A DNA stretch of 64,000 nt from Megaera polyxenophila (GTDB lineage: Bacteria > Pseudomonadota > Alphaproteobacteria > Rickettsiales > Rickettsiaceae): contig NZ_CP104166.1 of NCBI RefSeq assembly GCF_029982035.1, positions 62,001 through 126,000 of the forward strand, in the 5' to 3' direction. Below, in pieces: positions 53,720 through 63,439 of this stretch (within the stretch, counting starts at the first letter, position 1; every line of letters begins with the position of its first letter). The translations under genes and the position numbers were made by a program. The notes under the pieces were generated by a model, which worked only from the letters and a program-made list of their open reading frames with translations, was not told the origin of the DNA and did not search any database.

Positions 53720-54391
53720 TTACGAATCAACTTTATATCCATATTTCAGGTTCACAAGTTTAACATGACAGTTAACGCTGCATTTCCTATTAGGCAGTGG
53801 TCTCTTGGAAATAAAACCTTCTTTATCGGCAAGACCAAAAGTTTTTAACATTTTTTGCGTTTCAGAATGCAGATACTGTACCTTTACTTGAGCTGTTCCT
53901 CGATGTTTAAAACCAAGTAATTTAGCAGCCTTTTCTGATACATCGATTTCCCTATCACGTGCAAAAGGCCCTCTATCGTTGACAAGTACTATAACAGATT
54001 TGCCGTTCTCTAGATTCTTGACTTTAACCAGAGAGGGCATATGAAGGGTTTTATGCGCAGCTGTTAATAATTCCTTATTATACGTATCCCCATTAGCGGT
54101 TTTTTTACCATGAGAACCGTCCTTATGACCGTACCATGAAGCTTTACCAACTTTAGCATACTTATTGTACTTTTTAGGTTTATAGGACTTACCTTTAATA
54201 CTATATTTATTCCCGACTTTAAAATGTCCTTTATATTTTGTATTGTGTCTATCTTCCTTAGACAAAGTTTGGAAAGACTTCGGATTGCTTTGACAGGATG
54301 ATAATATCACTGCAATAAGACATAACATTACTAGCGAGCTAGCGTTATAAATATATTTAAGTAACCTTTTACTAAACATACTCCCAAACAT
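53720..54391 (-). CDS. rlpA: RlpA-like septal-ring/peptidoglycan lipoprotein
   Basis: RlpA-type proteins bind or cleave denuded glycan strands. The lipobox VILSSC (Cys near residue 32) marks it as a lipoprotein. The DPBB domain starts GKASWYGHKDGSHGKKTANG, continues KTLHMPSLVKVKN and ends with VNDRGPFARDREIDVS, which carries the catalytic Asp and family signature. A basic Gly/Lys linker (residues about 55-85) separates the anchor from the domain. I choose the ATG at 54391, which overlaps the TAA of the upstream BON gene (TAATG), for coupled translation. A third ATG at 54379 has GGGAG upstream and is an alternative. Confidence 0.88.
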   Translation of the reverse strand: MFGSMFSKRLLKYIYNASSLVMLCLIAVILSSCQSNPKSFQTLSKEDRHNTKYKGHFKVGNKYSIKGKSYKPKKYNKYAKVGKASWYGHKDGSHGKKTANGDTYNKELLTAAHKTLHMPSLVKVKNLENGKSVIVLVNDRGPFARDREIDVSEKAAKLLGFKHRGTAQVKVQYLHSETQKMLKTFGLADKEGFISKRPLPNRKCSVNCHVKLVNLKYGYKVDS

Positions 54392-55089
54392 TACCAACTA
54401 TCTACCGATTCCTGCTCGTTTTTAAAATCAGAAGATTCCCCTTCATCAATCAGTAATGTCTCTTCTTCTTCGTGTTTTTCCCCTGAAGATTTGGTTTTAG
54501 GGGTATAATCCCCTACCTTAACATGACTTACAACTTTTTGAACTCCATTAGTATTAGAAGCAATGGTTGCTACTTTCTGCAGCTCTTCTTCTGACCTTGC
54601 CATACCAAACAAATAAACCACATCGTTTACTGTAATGACAGTATAATTAACAAATTTTATACTTCTATCCAGAAAAGTTTTTGATTTAATCTGACTTGTA
54701 ATCATAGTATCCCTAGTATATTGGACAATATCAAATTTACCGCTATTTTTATCTACCTTAAGCTCATTTACTACTTCTGTTACCCCTTCTTGATCCCATG
54801 CAATTTGAACAGCATTAATCATATCTTCTTCTTTATCAACTAACCCTGTATATAAAACCCTACCTTGAACTACTTCTACTTTAATTTTAGTATATAATTC
54901 CCTAAAATTATTTTTTATAAACGAAGCTTTTATTGCAGATGCTATACGAAAATCCTTAAGAGCCTCATCTGCAGGCCTATCTTTGGCCAGTTCTGTTACC
55001 GAAGCTGTGGCACCGGTAAAAATAACAGGTAAACAACCACTTACCAGGAAAGATAATAATACAACGGTAATAAAAGGAACTTTTTGCAT
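54391..55089 (-). CDS. BON-domain lipoprotein
   Basis: The protein has a lipoprotein signal (FITVVLLSFLVSGC) and two BON domains: the first from DFRIASAIKASFI to VVNELKV (including VVQGRVLYTGLVDKEED), the second from RDTMITSQIKSKTFLDR to VVSHVKV (including VNDVVYLFGMARSEEE). BON proteins bind phospholipid or help maintain the outer membrane, like DolP. The acidic tail (EEEETLLIDEGES) is unusual. I take the start at 55089 (MQKVPFI), because the upstream ATG at 55146 would put a hydrophobic stretch before the signal peptide. It overlaps rlpA by one base. Confidence 0.88.
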   Translation of the reverse strand: MQKVPFITVVLLSFLVSGCLPVIFTGATASVTELAKDRPADEALKDFRIASAIKASFIKNNFRELYTKIKVEVVQGRVLYTGLVDKEEDMINAVQIAWDQEGVTEVVNELKVDKNSGKFDIVQYTRDTMITSQIKSKTFLDRSIKFVNYTVITVNDVVYLFGMARSEEELQKVATIASNTNGVQKVVSHVKVGDYTPKTKSSGEKHEEEETLLIDEGESSDFKNEQESVDSW

Positions 55090-55248
55090 AAAAATAATTA
55101 TTAAATCAATGACTACAAGAGCATTATACAAAAGAAATATTTTCAATCAATAGATTTAGTATAAGCTTCCAAAGCTCTAAAATTAACTTTAAGCCATAAA
55201 AACAAGAAATATCACACGCTAATGCAGATAAACCCACTAATTAAAAAT

Positions 55249-57291
55249 CTAAGAAGAAGCACTAACCTCTTTAGTCCAGGTTAGATCCTTACCTTCTATT
55301 ATCTCCATTGAAGAACCTGGAAAATTACCGTCGTGGCCTAAATACCTTCCTTTAAGGATATTTGCTAAAAATACCTCAGCGTGGGCATAAAATGACATCC
55401 TGTTTTCAGGTCTGGCAAGCCCATGTCCTTCATCTTTATAAAGTAAATACACTACTGGTATTCCATGCTTTTTCATAGCTGATACTATTTGATCTGACTC
55501 AAGCTTTTTAACACGGGGATCATGAGCTCCTTGTACAATTAACAAAGGTTTTTTGATATTTTTTACATAATTAAGAGGTGAACGCTCAAATAGAAATTTT
55601 TTTCCGCCTTCATTATCAGGGGAAGCTCCTATAATTTTCTTTAAATGCGCAAAAACTGGCTTCCAGTAAGGAGGAATCGAATTCATTAAAGTCTCTAGAT
55701 TAGATGGGCCAACGATATCTATTCCTGCAGCGTATAGATCAGGTGTCATACTCATACCCACAAGGGTGGCATAACCACCGTAGCTACCTCCCATAATCAC
55801 TATTTTACTCCTATCAGCAATGTTATTGTCTATTGCCCATTTTACCGCATCTTCTAGATCATCTTGCATTTTTCTAGCCCATTGCCCATCACCGGCATTG
55901 ATAAAGCTTTTGCCAAAGCCGGTAGAGCCACGATAATTAACACTAAGTACTGCATAACCTCTATTAGCAAGCCATTGGTGAGTAGCATTATAACCTTTAT
56001 TGTCTCTGCTATTTGGTCCACCGTGGACATACAGGATCAGCGGAATTGGATTTTCTAACCGTGCACCCTTATCTAACCACCGAGGTAATGTTAAATAGCT
56101 AACCAATTCTAAACCATCCCGAGAAGTAATTTGCACCGGATGCATTTTAGCAAAAGAATATTCTTCTTGTTTTGAATTAGAAACAAATAAAAATCTAGCT
56201 TCTCCAGTAGCCCGATCATATAAATAATATTTATATGGACCATCATCTTGCATATAAACAACTATCCATTTACTGTCATTTTCTACTCTCGAGGTAATTT
56301 CAATTGTGCCATCATTAAGCTCCGATAATTTTTTTATATCCTCCTTTATTTGCGGATCAAGAATTATCCATTCTTTTTGCAAATAATCAATCGATACAGC
56401 TTGAATCTTTTTAGTAATAGGTTCTACTAAACAAGAGTCTATATCGGCTCTTGCATCTTCATAAAGAAGATCTCTTTTTAGAGTTGATAAATCTATTTCA
56501 AAAAGAGCTGATTTATCCCTTTGGCTACTATCAACCGCATAGAGAATTTTACCATCGGCAGTTATATGCAAAAGTGAAGTAGTGAGCATATCCTCTGCTT
56601 TTATTTTTTGGAATAACTGGGAACTGGCAAGGTTACCATTCTTAAAACTGTAAATTTCCCCTTCACCAGTTGGCAGCATCTTATAAGCAAAGAGAATTTT
56701 AAAATTATCGTCAATTATAAAGCTGAGATACTTTTCTTTATTTTCAAAAATAATTTCTGCTTTTCCTGATTTAACATTAATTTTATAAATATCGAAATAT
56801 TCAGGAACTCTTTTGTTCATCTGAACTAAAATCTCATCTGGAAAGCTTTTACTCTTTTTGATCACCGAAGCTCTAACCCCTTCTTTTGGAGTAAGAAGGA
56901 TATTTTCTTTAGTATTTATATCAATCGAATAAAGCCTAAAATTTTCGTCTCCTTTATTATCTATAGAATAAATAATGTTATTGCTATTTTTAGCCCAAGA
57001 ATAACTTCTAATGCCTCTTTCCTTATCAGACGTAACCGCCTTTCCTGCTAAAAGATTATCAACTGGCGCAACGAAAACGTTTAGCACCCCCTTTAATGGC
57101 GCAAGGTAACTAATATATTTCCCATCTTCGCTCATCCGTACTGCAATTTTATCCGGATTACCAAACAATACTTCCCGTGGTATTAAACGATCTTCTTTCA
57201 TAATTCCTTCCCTATTATTACCTTTAGCCACAGCTAATTCATAATGGATATTTATAATAATTAGTATAAATATTATAGTTAATTTTAACAT
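55249..57291 (-). CDS. Secreted S9 (prolyl oligopeptidase-family) peptidase
   Basis: The 680-residue protein has a signal peptide (LTIIFILIIINIHYELAVA), a beta-propeller domain (about residues 40-380, with repeats such as YISYLAPLKGVLNVFV and NIIYSIDNKGDENFRL) and a C-terminal alpha/beta-hydrolase. The catalytic serine is in MGGSYGGYATLVG, the aspartate in QGAHDPRVKK and the histidine in KDEGHGLARPEN. These make it an acylaminoacyl- or dipeptidyl-peptidase-like enzyme of the periplasm, probably feeding on small peptides. It is the last minus-strand gene before the broken symporter-kinase locus. Confidence 0.9.
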   Translation of the reverse strand: MLKLTIIFILIIINIHYELAVAKGNNREGIMKEDRLIPREVLFGNPDKIAVRMSEDGKYISYLAPLKGVLNVFVAPVDNLLAGKAVTSDKERGIRSYSWAKNSNNIIYSIDNKGDENFRLYSIDINTKENILLTPKEGVRASVIKKSKSFPDEILVQMNKRVPEYFDIYKINVKSGKAEIIFENKEKYLSFIIDDNFKILFAYKMLPTGEGEIYSFKNGNLASSQLFQKIKAEDMLTTSLLHITADGKILYAVDSSQRDKSALFEIDLSTLKRDLLYEDARADIDSCLVEPITKKIQAVSIDYLQKEWIILDPQIKEDIKKLSELNDGTIEITSRVENDSKWIVVYMQDDGPYKYYLYDRATGEARFLFVSNSKQEEYSFAKMHPVQITSRDGLELVSYLTLPRWLDKGARLENPIPLILYVHGGPNSRDNKGYNATHQWLANRGYAVLSVNYRGSTGFGKSFINAGDGQWARKMQDDLEDAVKWAIDNNIADRSKIVIMGGSYGGYATLVGMSMTPDLYAAGIDIVGPSNLETLMNSIPPYWKPVFAHLKKIIGASPDNEGGKKFLFERSPLNYVKNIKKPLLIVQGAHDPRVKKLESDQIVSAMKKHGIPVVYLLYKDEGHGLARPENRMSFYAHAEVFLANILKGRYLGHDGNFPGSSMEIIEGKDLTWTKEVSASS

Positions 57292-57315
57292 GAGCCTGTG
57301 TTTCTAATATTGTAC

Positions 57316-57339
57316 TTTAGTTAATTAGCGATAATACTT
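57316..57339 (+). repeat. 24-bp direct repeat matching the end of tmk (copy 1)
   Basis: This segment is identical to 63440-63463, which includes the stop codon and last codons of tmk. The similarity continues imperfectly for about 20 bases (CTTGGTG, AAT, TTCT), so it looks like a decayed copy of the tmk 3' end. It lies between the S9 peptidase and the symporter-kinase gene. Confidence 0.75.
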
Positions 57340-57546
57340 ACTTGGTGGAATTTCTTGAACTCCTAAATTTTAACTTTTTGGTAAACCAATAAGCGAGAAC
57401 TTTTGGATTATATAAACACTTTTGCTAAAAGCTGCTATAACCGCAAAGTTTCAACTATAGGCCGCTTCGCAAAAAGCTGATCAAAATCCCTGAACTTTCA
57501 AATTCACTTTTAAATAGTTTTTGATATTTAATAGCCAAACTCCTCT
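57340..57546. other. Non-coding stretch between S9 peptidase and kinase fragment
   Basis: I see no gene here. Beyond the degraded tmk-like bases at its start it is AT-rich, with only stops in all frames and short palindromes. The kinase ends at 57547. Confidence 0.5.
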
Positions 57547-58418
57547 TTAGCGGTTTTTAATTACTTTTGGCAAGGTAAAGCAGATTGTAGTGCCCATTCT
57601 TTTACTTTCGGCCTTGATCTTCCCGCCGTGTACTTCAATAACCTTTTTGCACACCGCAAGGCCTACTCCTCTTCCACCGGCAAAACTTTCTGTCCTTGAA
57701 CTAACCGTAAACTCCTCAAATACTTCATCTAATTCATCAGGGGGGATGCCTATCCCCTCATCACTAATGCTGAAAATTATCGTTTCATTATCATTATCCC
57801 GTTTGATGCTAATTGCAATAGTTCCGCTTTTGGCGTAATTGATACTATTGATAATTAAATTATCTATTGCCTGGCTTAGGTAGTATTTATCAATATTTAA
57901 GATGATCCCCTCTTCAATATCCAGCTGCCAGTTCCTTCTGCTGGTCTCTGGCCCTTCTTGCCAGTGAATAGTACTTTCTTCCTCATTCTCGTATAGCTTG
58001 CGGCAAAGTGTAACCCTATCCTCTACTAGCTGACTAAAGTCCGTTTCTACCAGTTTTAAGTCATAACTTGGTTTATTCAGTTTTGAGAGGCTTGATATAT
58101 TCGAATCAAATACCTCAAGACGAAGCGAGCTATCTAGTATCGTTTTAGCTGCTACTTTTCGCTGCTCATCATTTAACTTATCATAATCCTGCACCAGTAC
58201 CTGAGCCATGCTCGATATCCCCGTCATCGGAGCGTGATATTCATGCGTTATATTGCGAATAAAACGTCCTTTTAATGCTTCTGCTTCCCTGGTCTGCTCC
58301 TTGTACATGTTTATCCGGCCACTTAGATGCTCGTTCTTTTCTTCAGTTAGCTCCTGATGCTCTTGTTTGGGTTTCAGGAAAAGAATTAAGGTACTAATAA
58401 GTAATAACAGTAAACAAG
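57547..58418 (-). pseudogene. SSS-histidine kinase, kinase part (C-terminal fragment)
   Basis: The frame is open from 58418 to the stop at 57547, beginning with a membrane helix (LLLLLISTLILFLKPKQ), a coiled coil (HQELTEEKNEHLSGRI), then a HisKA domain with the H-box ITHEYHAPM (phospho-acceptor His), and an HATPase domain with DNLIINSINYA (N-box), SDEGIGIPPDELDEV (G1) and GGRGVGLAVCKKVIE (G2). An ATG at 58308 would give a 253-residue kinase core without the membrane helix. All ATP-binding boxes are intact, so decay is not yet advanced. The gene was cut at 58418 by IS91-like copy 4. Confidence 0.88.
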
Positions 58419-58566
58419 ATAAGCCACCTATCGGTGGCAGCTTAAAAGAAGATACCCTTGACCGATAAATATTTATGGAGGATTATAATACTGGTATTTG
58501 ATTTGTTTTAACTTGAGTTATAAAGACTGAATGTTAGACATACATAAGATAATATATAATTGAGTT

Positions 58567-58821
58567 ATGAGTAACTTGCACTCTGAGCAGCATTTGGTCA
58601 ATGAATTAGCGGTAAAAACTCTTAAGGCCATTTCTAAAGAGCAAGCAATTCCTTACAGCAGGATCAAAAAGATTTTTTCCGAAGGAGATAAGGAAATAGC
58701 CAAGGCTTTCTGGATAATGTTGCGAAAAATATCTCCCAATCATAAGTATAATTCTGTTTACTATTGCCCTGATTGTAAAGAATTTGATTTAGAACGCAAA
58801 GGAAGAAAGATTCCTTGGTAA
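58567..58821 (+). CDS. Small IS91-like element protein (intact only in copy 4)
   Basis: The 84-residue protein starts MSNLHSEQHLVNELAVKTLK and ends CPDCKEFDLERKGRKIPW. It has a basic central helix (SRIKKIFSEGDKEIAKAFWI) and one C-x-x-C pair, suggesting nucleic-acid binding. In copies 1-3 one A is missing in the run AAAAA, which ends the frame early. Its role in the element is unknown. It may be an accessory protein, or a former N-terminal part of the transposase that is now separate. Confidence 0.55.
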   Translation: MSNLHSEQHLVNELAVKTLKAISKEQAIPYSRIKKIFSEGDKEIAKAFWIMLRKISPNHKYNSVYYCPDCKEFDLERKGRKIPW

Positions 58822-58845
58822 GAAAACATTAACTATAAGTAATTT

Positions 58846-60024
58846 ATGGAAATAGTCGGTAAAGGAATATCTATAAAACATATTTTTCTAGACCGTGGTA
58901 ATTGGTCTCGATTTCGCTAAAAAATACGGCAAGCTAAGATACGGCATTATTTTCAACGTCACTAAAGTTATATCGTGTGGAACGAAATATTTAGGATTTA
59001 AACGTTATAGCTGCCGTGATTGTAACCGCAATAAATCGGTAGCATTCAGCTGTAAAGGTAGGTTTTGTTCTCGTTGTGGTAAGAAACAAACGGATCAATG
59101 GGTGAGTAAGGCTAGCAATGTTCTACCAAAAACACGATGGCAGCACATTACATTTACAATGCCGGACTCTTTATGGCCGATATTTTGGCTCAATCGTGAT
59201 CTGTTTGGATTGATTTCCGGTATTGCAGCAGGAATTATTAAGGAGATAGCTACAAAGAAAAATCTTGTGGTTGGTATATTTACTGCCTTACACACTTTCG
59301 GTAGAGATTTAAAACGCAATGTTCATATCCATTTATCGGTTACTTGCGGCGGTATAAATAGCAAAGGCAAGTGGCAAAAATTATTTTTTCCTGCCGAACC
59401 TATTAAAAAAATGTGGAGACATAGAGTCCTTGAGTTATTTCGCTTTCAATATATCTCAAGTAATTTGAAGTTGCCGTCCGCATATCAAAATGCTGAGAAT
59501 TTTAATAACTGGATGAGTAGTTTATACGAAATCAGTTGGTATGTTTATTTACAAAAACCATCGGATGATCATAAACGCAACATAGAATATTTAGGGCGGT
59601 ATATAAAACGCCCCCTATTTCCGAGACAAGAATAGAAAATTACGACGGAAAGCAGGTAACGTTTAAATTTCTTGATCACTATAATAATACAATTGATCGC
59701 ATAACTATGCCCGTGATGCAGTTCATAGCTAGTCTGATTATGCATATACCAGATCGTTATTTTCGAATGATTAGGTATTACGGTTTTTTATCTAATAGAA
59801 CTAGGGGCGTACAATTACCTATCGTATATAAGGCAATTAATCAAATCGTTCATAAGAAAACTAAGCTCATTAGTTGGAGATTAATGATTTGGTTGAATTT
59901 TAAAATAGATCCTCTGTTTTGCTATAATTGCAATAAATGTATGAATCTGCGGCAAGTTTATTACGGTTTATCTCCGCCATTGTTATTAATAAGAACCAAT
60001 GAATTATTATCAACGCCTAGATAA
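58846..60024 (+). pseudogene. IS91-like transposase in three frame segments, copy 4
   Basis: The same three segments are found: 58846 to about 58893, 58895-59635 and 59635-60024. The tail has one substitution (RTNELL for RINELL) compared with the other copies, but the frame breaks are at identical places. Zinc ligands, HUH motif and the YLGRY tyrosine are all in the long middle segment. Confidence 0.8.
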
Positions 60025-60235
60025 CATCATTATGGCGAACACTTCTTTCACGTCTTGGCCACATAATTTGTAAAACTGAACCTATTTTTAGATAGATTCT
60101 GGCAGAGATTTTTGTAAAAGTGTTGATAATTTCTAATATTGTGGCTGGTAACTACATATTTATTAAACGAATTTTTAAAAAGCTGATTGATGATTTTTCT
60201 GGTTGCAAATTTTGAATTTCCTATACTATAAAATA

Positions 60236-61482
60236 TCTTGAATTGCGATGAGGCGAACTCAACATTATCTAAATTACCCGGGTAATAATTATTATAAAAC
60301 ACAGTAACCAAGACAATCCCGGACACGAAATTAAATAACGACCATTGCCATTTACCTAAAGAGGAAATGATAACAACATTCATCATAAACACCATTAGCT
60401 GTACTTCGGAAAATCCACCAACTAACACCGTTAAAAAGGTAAAGCAGATTAATACCCAGAACATAATCAGATTCCAGAATATCCCTACGAATTTACTTTC
60501 TTTCCAGTTCCAAAGCCATAACGGATAACTAATTAAAATTGCTGAACTGCTAACAGCTATCGGATAAAGCACATCAAGTATATCCAGATGCTGAAGTCTA
60601 TATTCTTCAGGTAATAAATTCGTGGCGGCAAATACAGAAAGCATCACATAAAAGCCGAGTATGGAAATTAACCCATCACCTTGAGGATAATTATTCTTAT
60701 AAACCTCTATCAGGTTAAAGGACTTAATATCCGACCATAACTGCTGTAATCTCCTATTTCTCTCTTTACGAGCTTTAATTAACCCGCTCTCATCCTTAAT
60801 CCCCACCCAGCCTCCAGGTTGTCTAAGCAAATAATGACTTCCCATAAGCACTACCAAATTTGATAACATTGCAAAAGGGATGGAATTTGCAATTTTAATT
60901 TTCAGGACATAATCCCATACTAAAACTGTTGAAAGCCCAGCTACCATCCCTAGTATGACTGATTTCCCACTACTTCTAAATCCAAAAATTGCCATAATAA
61001 ACGGAACAGTCACTATTGGCATATATAGAGAAGAGGTCATAATCATAAGTGTCAAAAAATTTCCTTGTCGTAGCGATAACAATAATGAAACGAGACCAAT
61101 TACAATTGATATAATACGAGCAGATAATAGCTCATTTCGATTAAATTCTATTTTTAATGGTTTTAAAAAATCATGTACTACAAGAACTGCAGTAGAGTTT
61201 ATGAATGAATCAACTGTAGACATAATCATTGCCATAATACCTATAATGGCCATTCCTTTTAAACCTAAATAAGCTTGGCTAAAAATAATTTCTTTTACTA
61301 CTTCATCAGGATTAAGAAACGGATTAATAGACAAAGTTAATATAGTAATCCAATCAAGTATAAGTAACAGTAGAAAACAAATAACAGCAGAGATAACAAA
61401 AGATTTTCTTACTTGTATGATATCCTTTGCCATAGCAATCCTTTTGAAAAATTGCAGGATTAAACGCTGGAGTAATAAAATA
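60236..61482 (-). pseudogene. SSS-histidine kinase, middle fragment (symporter C-terminal half), frameshifted
   Basis: This fragment carries symporter helices after the IS630 insertion: PAFNPAIFQK, then IAMAKDIIQVRKSF, IMAMIMSTVDSFINSTAVL (a key SSS helix with the Ser/Thr sodium-site residues), followed by six or more further membrane segments. Between FQK and IAMAKD there is one extra G (near 61440), so the frame shifts even apart from the insertions. The largest open frame runs 61433-60048 and reads into the end of IS91-like copy 4. The gene is non-functional as it stands. Confidence 0.88.
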
Positions 61483-62611
61483 TTAACCCACCAATTAAAT
61501 ACCCGACATAACTATTGCCAAGAAGGAAGGAATTTGTATAATGCAATAATGTCAAAAAGTGAAGATTTTAGGAAATTATCAATAAGCGCACAAGCGTCGA
61601 TGAGAAAGATTGCTCTAAAACTAGTAAAAAGAGGAGAGAGTCAATCGTCGGTAGGTGAATTAATAGGAGTGAGTCGCCAGACAGTAAATGAATGGGTAAG
61701 GAGGGAAAAGAGAGGCGACAAGTACGCAATTAGTGGGAAGTTAAGAGGTAGAAAGATAGGAGAGAAAAGGCTTATAACCGAAGATCAAAGTAAAATAATA
61801 CAAGGGTACGTAAATATCTCTAGACCAGAAGATCACAATATCAAATCAGCATTATGGTCAAGAAAATCAGTTAATGCACTCATCAAAAAACATTGTGGAT
61901 TTTTTCTTCCCCTAAGTACAATAGGCGAATATTTAAGAAGATGGGGGTATACTGCACAAAAGCCAAAGAAGTTAGCATATGAGCAGCAACCCAAAAGGGT
62001 TCAATTTTGGTTAGATGAAGAATATCCGTCAATAGCCAAGCAAGCAGAATATGAAAAGGCAGAAATACATTGGTGCGACGAAGTAGGGATAAAACAAGAG
62101 TGTCAGGTATTACAAAGCTATTCTTTAAAAGGAAAAACCCCTGTTGTGATTCATAAATCGAAGAGATTTAGTATAAACATGATATCCACTGTTACAAATA
62201 ACGGTAAGCTAAGGTTTATGCTGTACGAAGAGACACTAAAAACAAATGTATTTATAGAATTTTTACGGAGGTTGGTAAAATACTCCAAGAAAAAAATCTT
62301 CTTAATCCTAGATAATCTCAAGGTTCATCATAGCAAAAAAGTACAAATATGGACTCGGAAACATAAAAAGAAAATTTCTTTATTTTTTCTGCCTCCGTAT
62401 ACTCCGCAACATAATCCGGATGAATATTTAAACAACGATTTAAAAAGAAATGTAAATAGGAAACATATACCTCTTACAAAATCTGAACTCCAAGGGAATT
62501 TAAAATCTTACCTAAGGACTCTGCAAAATAACCCAGAACATATCAAAAGATTATTTCAGGCGAAAGAAGTAAAATATGCCGCCTAAGTCGGGTATTTAAT
62601 TGGTGGGTTAA
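61483..62611 (+). mobile_element. IS630-family element, copy 3 (intact)
   Basis: This is a complete 1129-base element with both terminal repeats and TA on each side (61481-61482 and 62612-62613). It inserted into the symporter part of the SSS-kinase gene in the opposite orientation to that gene. It is the reference for the defects in copies 1 and 2. Confidence 0.96.
61549..62586 (+). CDS. IS630-family transposase (intact)
   Basis: The 345-residue transposase starts at the ATG at 61549. It has the helix-turn-helix (SVGELIGVSRQTVNEW) and the DDE residues in CDEVGIKQECQV, LILDNLKVHHSKK and HNPDEYLNNDLKR. It ends LFQAKEVKYAA just before the right terminal repeat. Apart from the frameshifts in copy 2 and the lost end of copy 1 the three copies are almost identical, so this one is the likely source of activity. 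Confidence 0.95.
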   Translation: MSKSEDFRKLSISAQASMRKIALKLVKRGESQSSVGELIGVSRQTVNEWVRREKRGDKYAISGKLRGRKIGEKRLITEDQSKIIQGYVNISRPEDHNIKSALWSRKSVNALIKKHCGFFLPLSTIGEYLRRWGYTAQKPKKLAYEQQPKRVQFWLDEEYPSIAKQAEYEKAEIHWCDEVGIKQECQVLQSYSLKGKTPVVIHKSKRFSINMISTVTNNGKLRFMLYEETLKTNVFIEFLRRLVKYSKKKIFLILDNLKVHHSKKVQIWTRKHKKKISLFFLPPYTPQHNPDEYLNNDLKRNVNRKHIPLTKSELQGNLKSYLRTLQNNPEHIKRLFQAKEVKYAA

Positions 62612-63327
62612 TATAAAAAGACAAATAACTTATCCAAAGATAATGCGTTAGAAAAATTAAAAACTTCTTTGTAATCAAATACTGGATGAGTAGTTAAAGT
62701 ATTAATAATAATATTAGTATTATCAATACTGTTCAAAAGAGCATAAGCTATAACCGGTATAACAACTATAAAAGTCAAAAACTGTATTATATCTGTAAAA
62801 GTGACCGACTTTATCCCACCTAAAGATGAATATAAAGTTATTATAAATGCAGCAATAATAGTACCATAACCGCTTGAAATATCAAGTACATAGCTAAATA
62901 ATAGACCAGCGAGTTTTAGCTGTATTGCTATTTTTCCTGTTATGCCTATAAAGCCAGCAATTGCTGTAATTATTCTTACCTTTTGACCAAACAAATCACC
63001 CATAGCTTCTGCTATTGATAATTTGCCTAAAAACTCACCCATACGCACAGCAAATATCATACCAATAAGTAACAAACAGATAGGATCTCCTATATCGGAC
63101 CACATAGAATAAAGACCTTTAGAGTAACCTTCAGAAATAATATTATAGAAAAAACTTCCACTAACCCAAGTAGCTACCAATGTAGCTACAATAGTGGCGG
63201 TACTAAAATCTCTATTACCTACGGCATATTCTTTAATATTCCTAATACCATGGCTAGAAGCAAGCCCTAGAATTATAGTAGCTATTAAAAACCCAATAAA
63301 AATTCCTGAATCTATGTCAAATTCCAT
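62612..63327 (-). pseudogene. SSS-histidine kinase, N-terminal fragment (symporter first half)
   Basis: The first 238 residues (start MEFDIDSGIFIGFL at 63327) carry about six membrane segments and the SSS signatures YAVGNRDFSTATIVATLVAT, SGSFFYN, GKLSIAEAMGDLFGQKVRI and SSLGGIKSVTFTDIIQF. The frame runs into IS630 copy 3 after KLFVFL. With both insertions removed, the full protein would be about 940 residues, the size of CbrA-type symporter-sensor kinases. A truncated paralogue lies at 19800-20266. Confidence 0.9.
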
Positions 63328-63439
63328 GTTTGAAGTGTATTTTTAAATTACGTAACCCATAGTTGATTAATATATAAGCTTTTTAGGCAAAAATAAACAG
63401 GAATTTTTGCTCTAACATTTATTTGCCTTCCTTATTATA

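Larger units (their letters stand above)
58419..60235 (+). mobile_element. IS91-like rolling-circle element, copy 4
   Basis: The left end ATAAGCCACC follows ACAAG at 58414-58418, and the right end is CTATACTATAAAATA at 60235. When it is removed, the flanking kinase gene is restored in frame (…QFKISCLLLLL), with no target duplication. This is the longest copy and the only one whose small upstream frame is intact. It has a few substitutions near its right end compared with the others. Confidence 0.92.

Noticed and set aside
62608..63327. Separate intact sodium:solute symporter gene
   Set aside because: The frame ends inside the IS630 terminal repeat and its continuation is found on the other side of the element, so it is a fragment of one broken gene.
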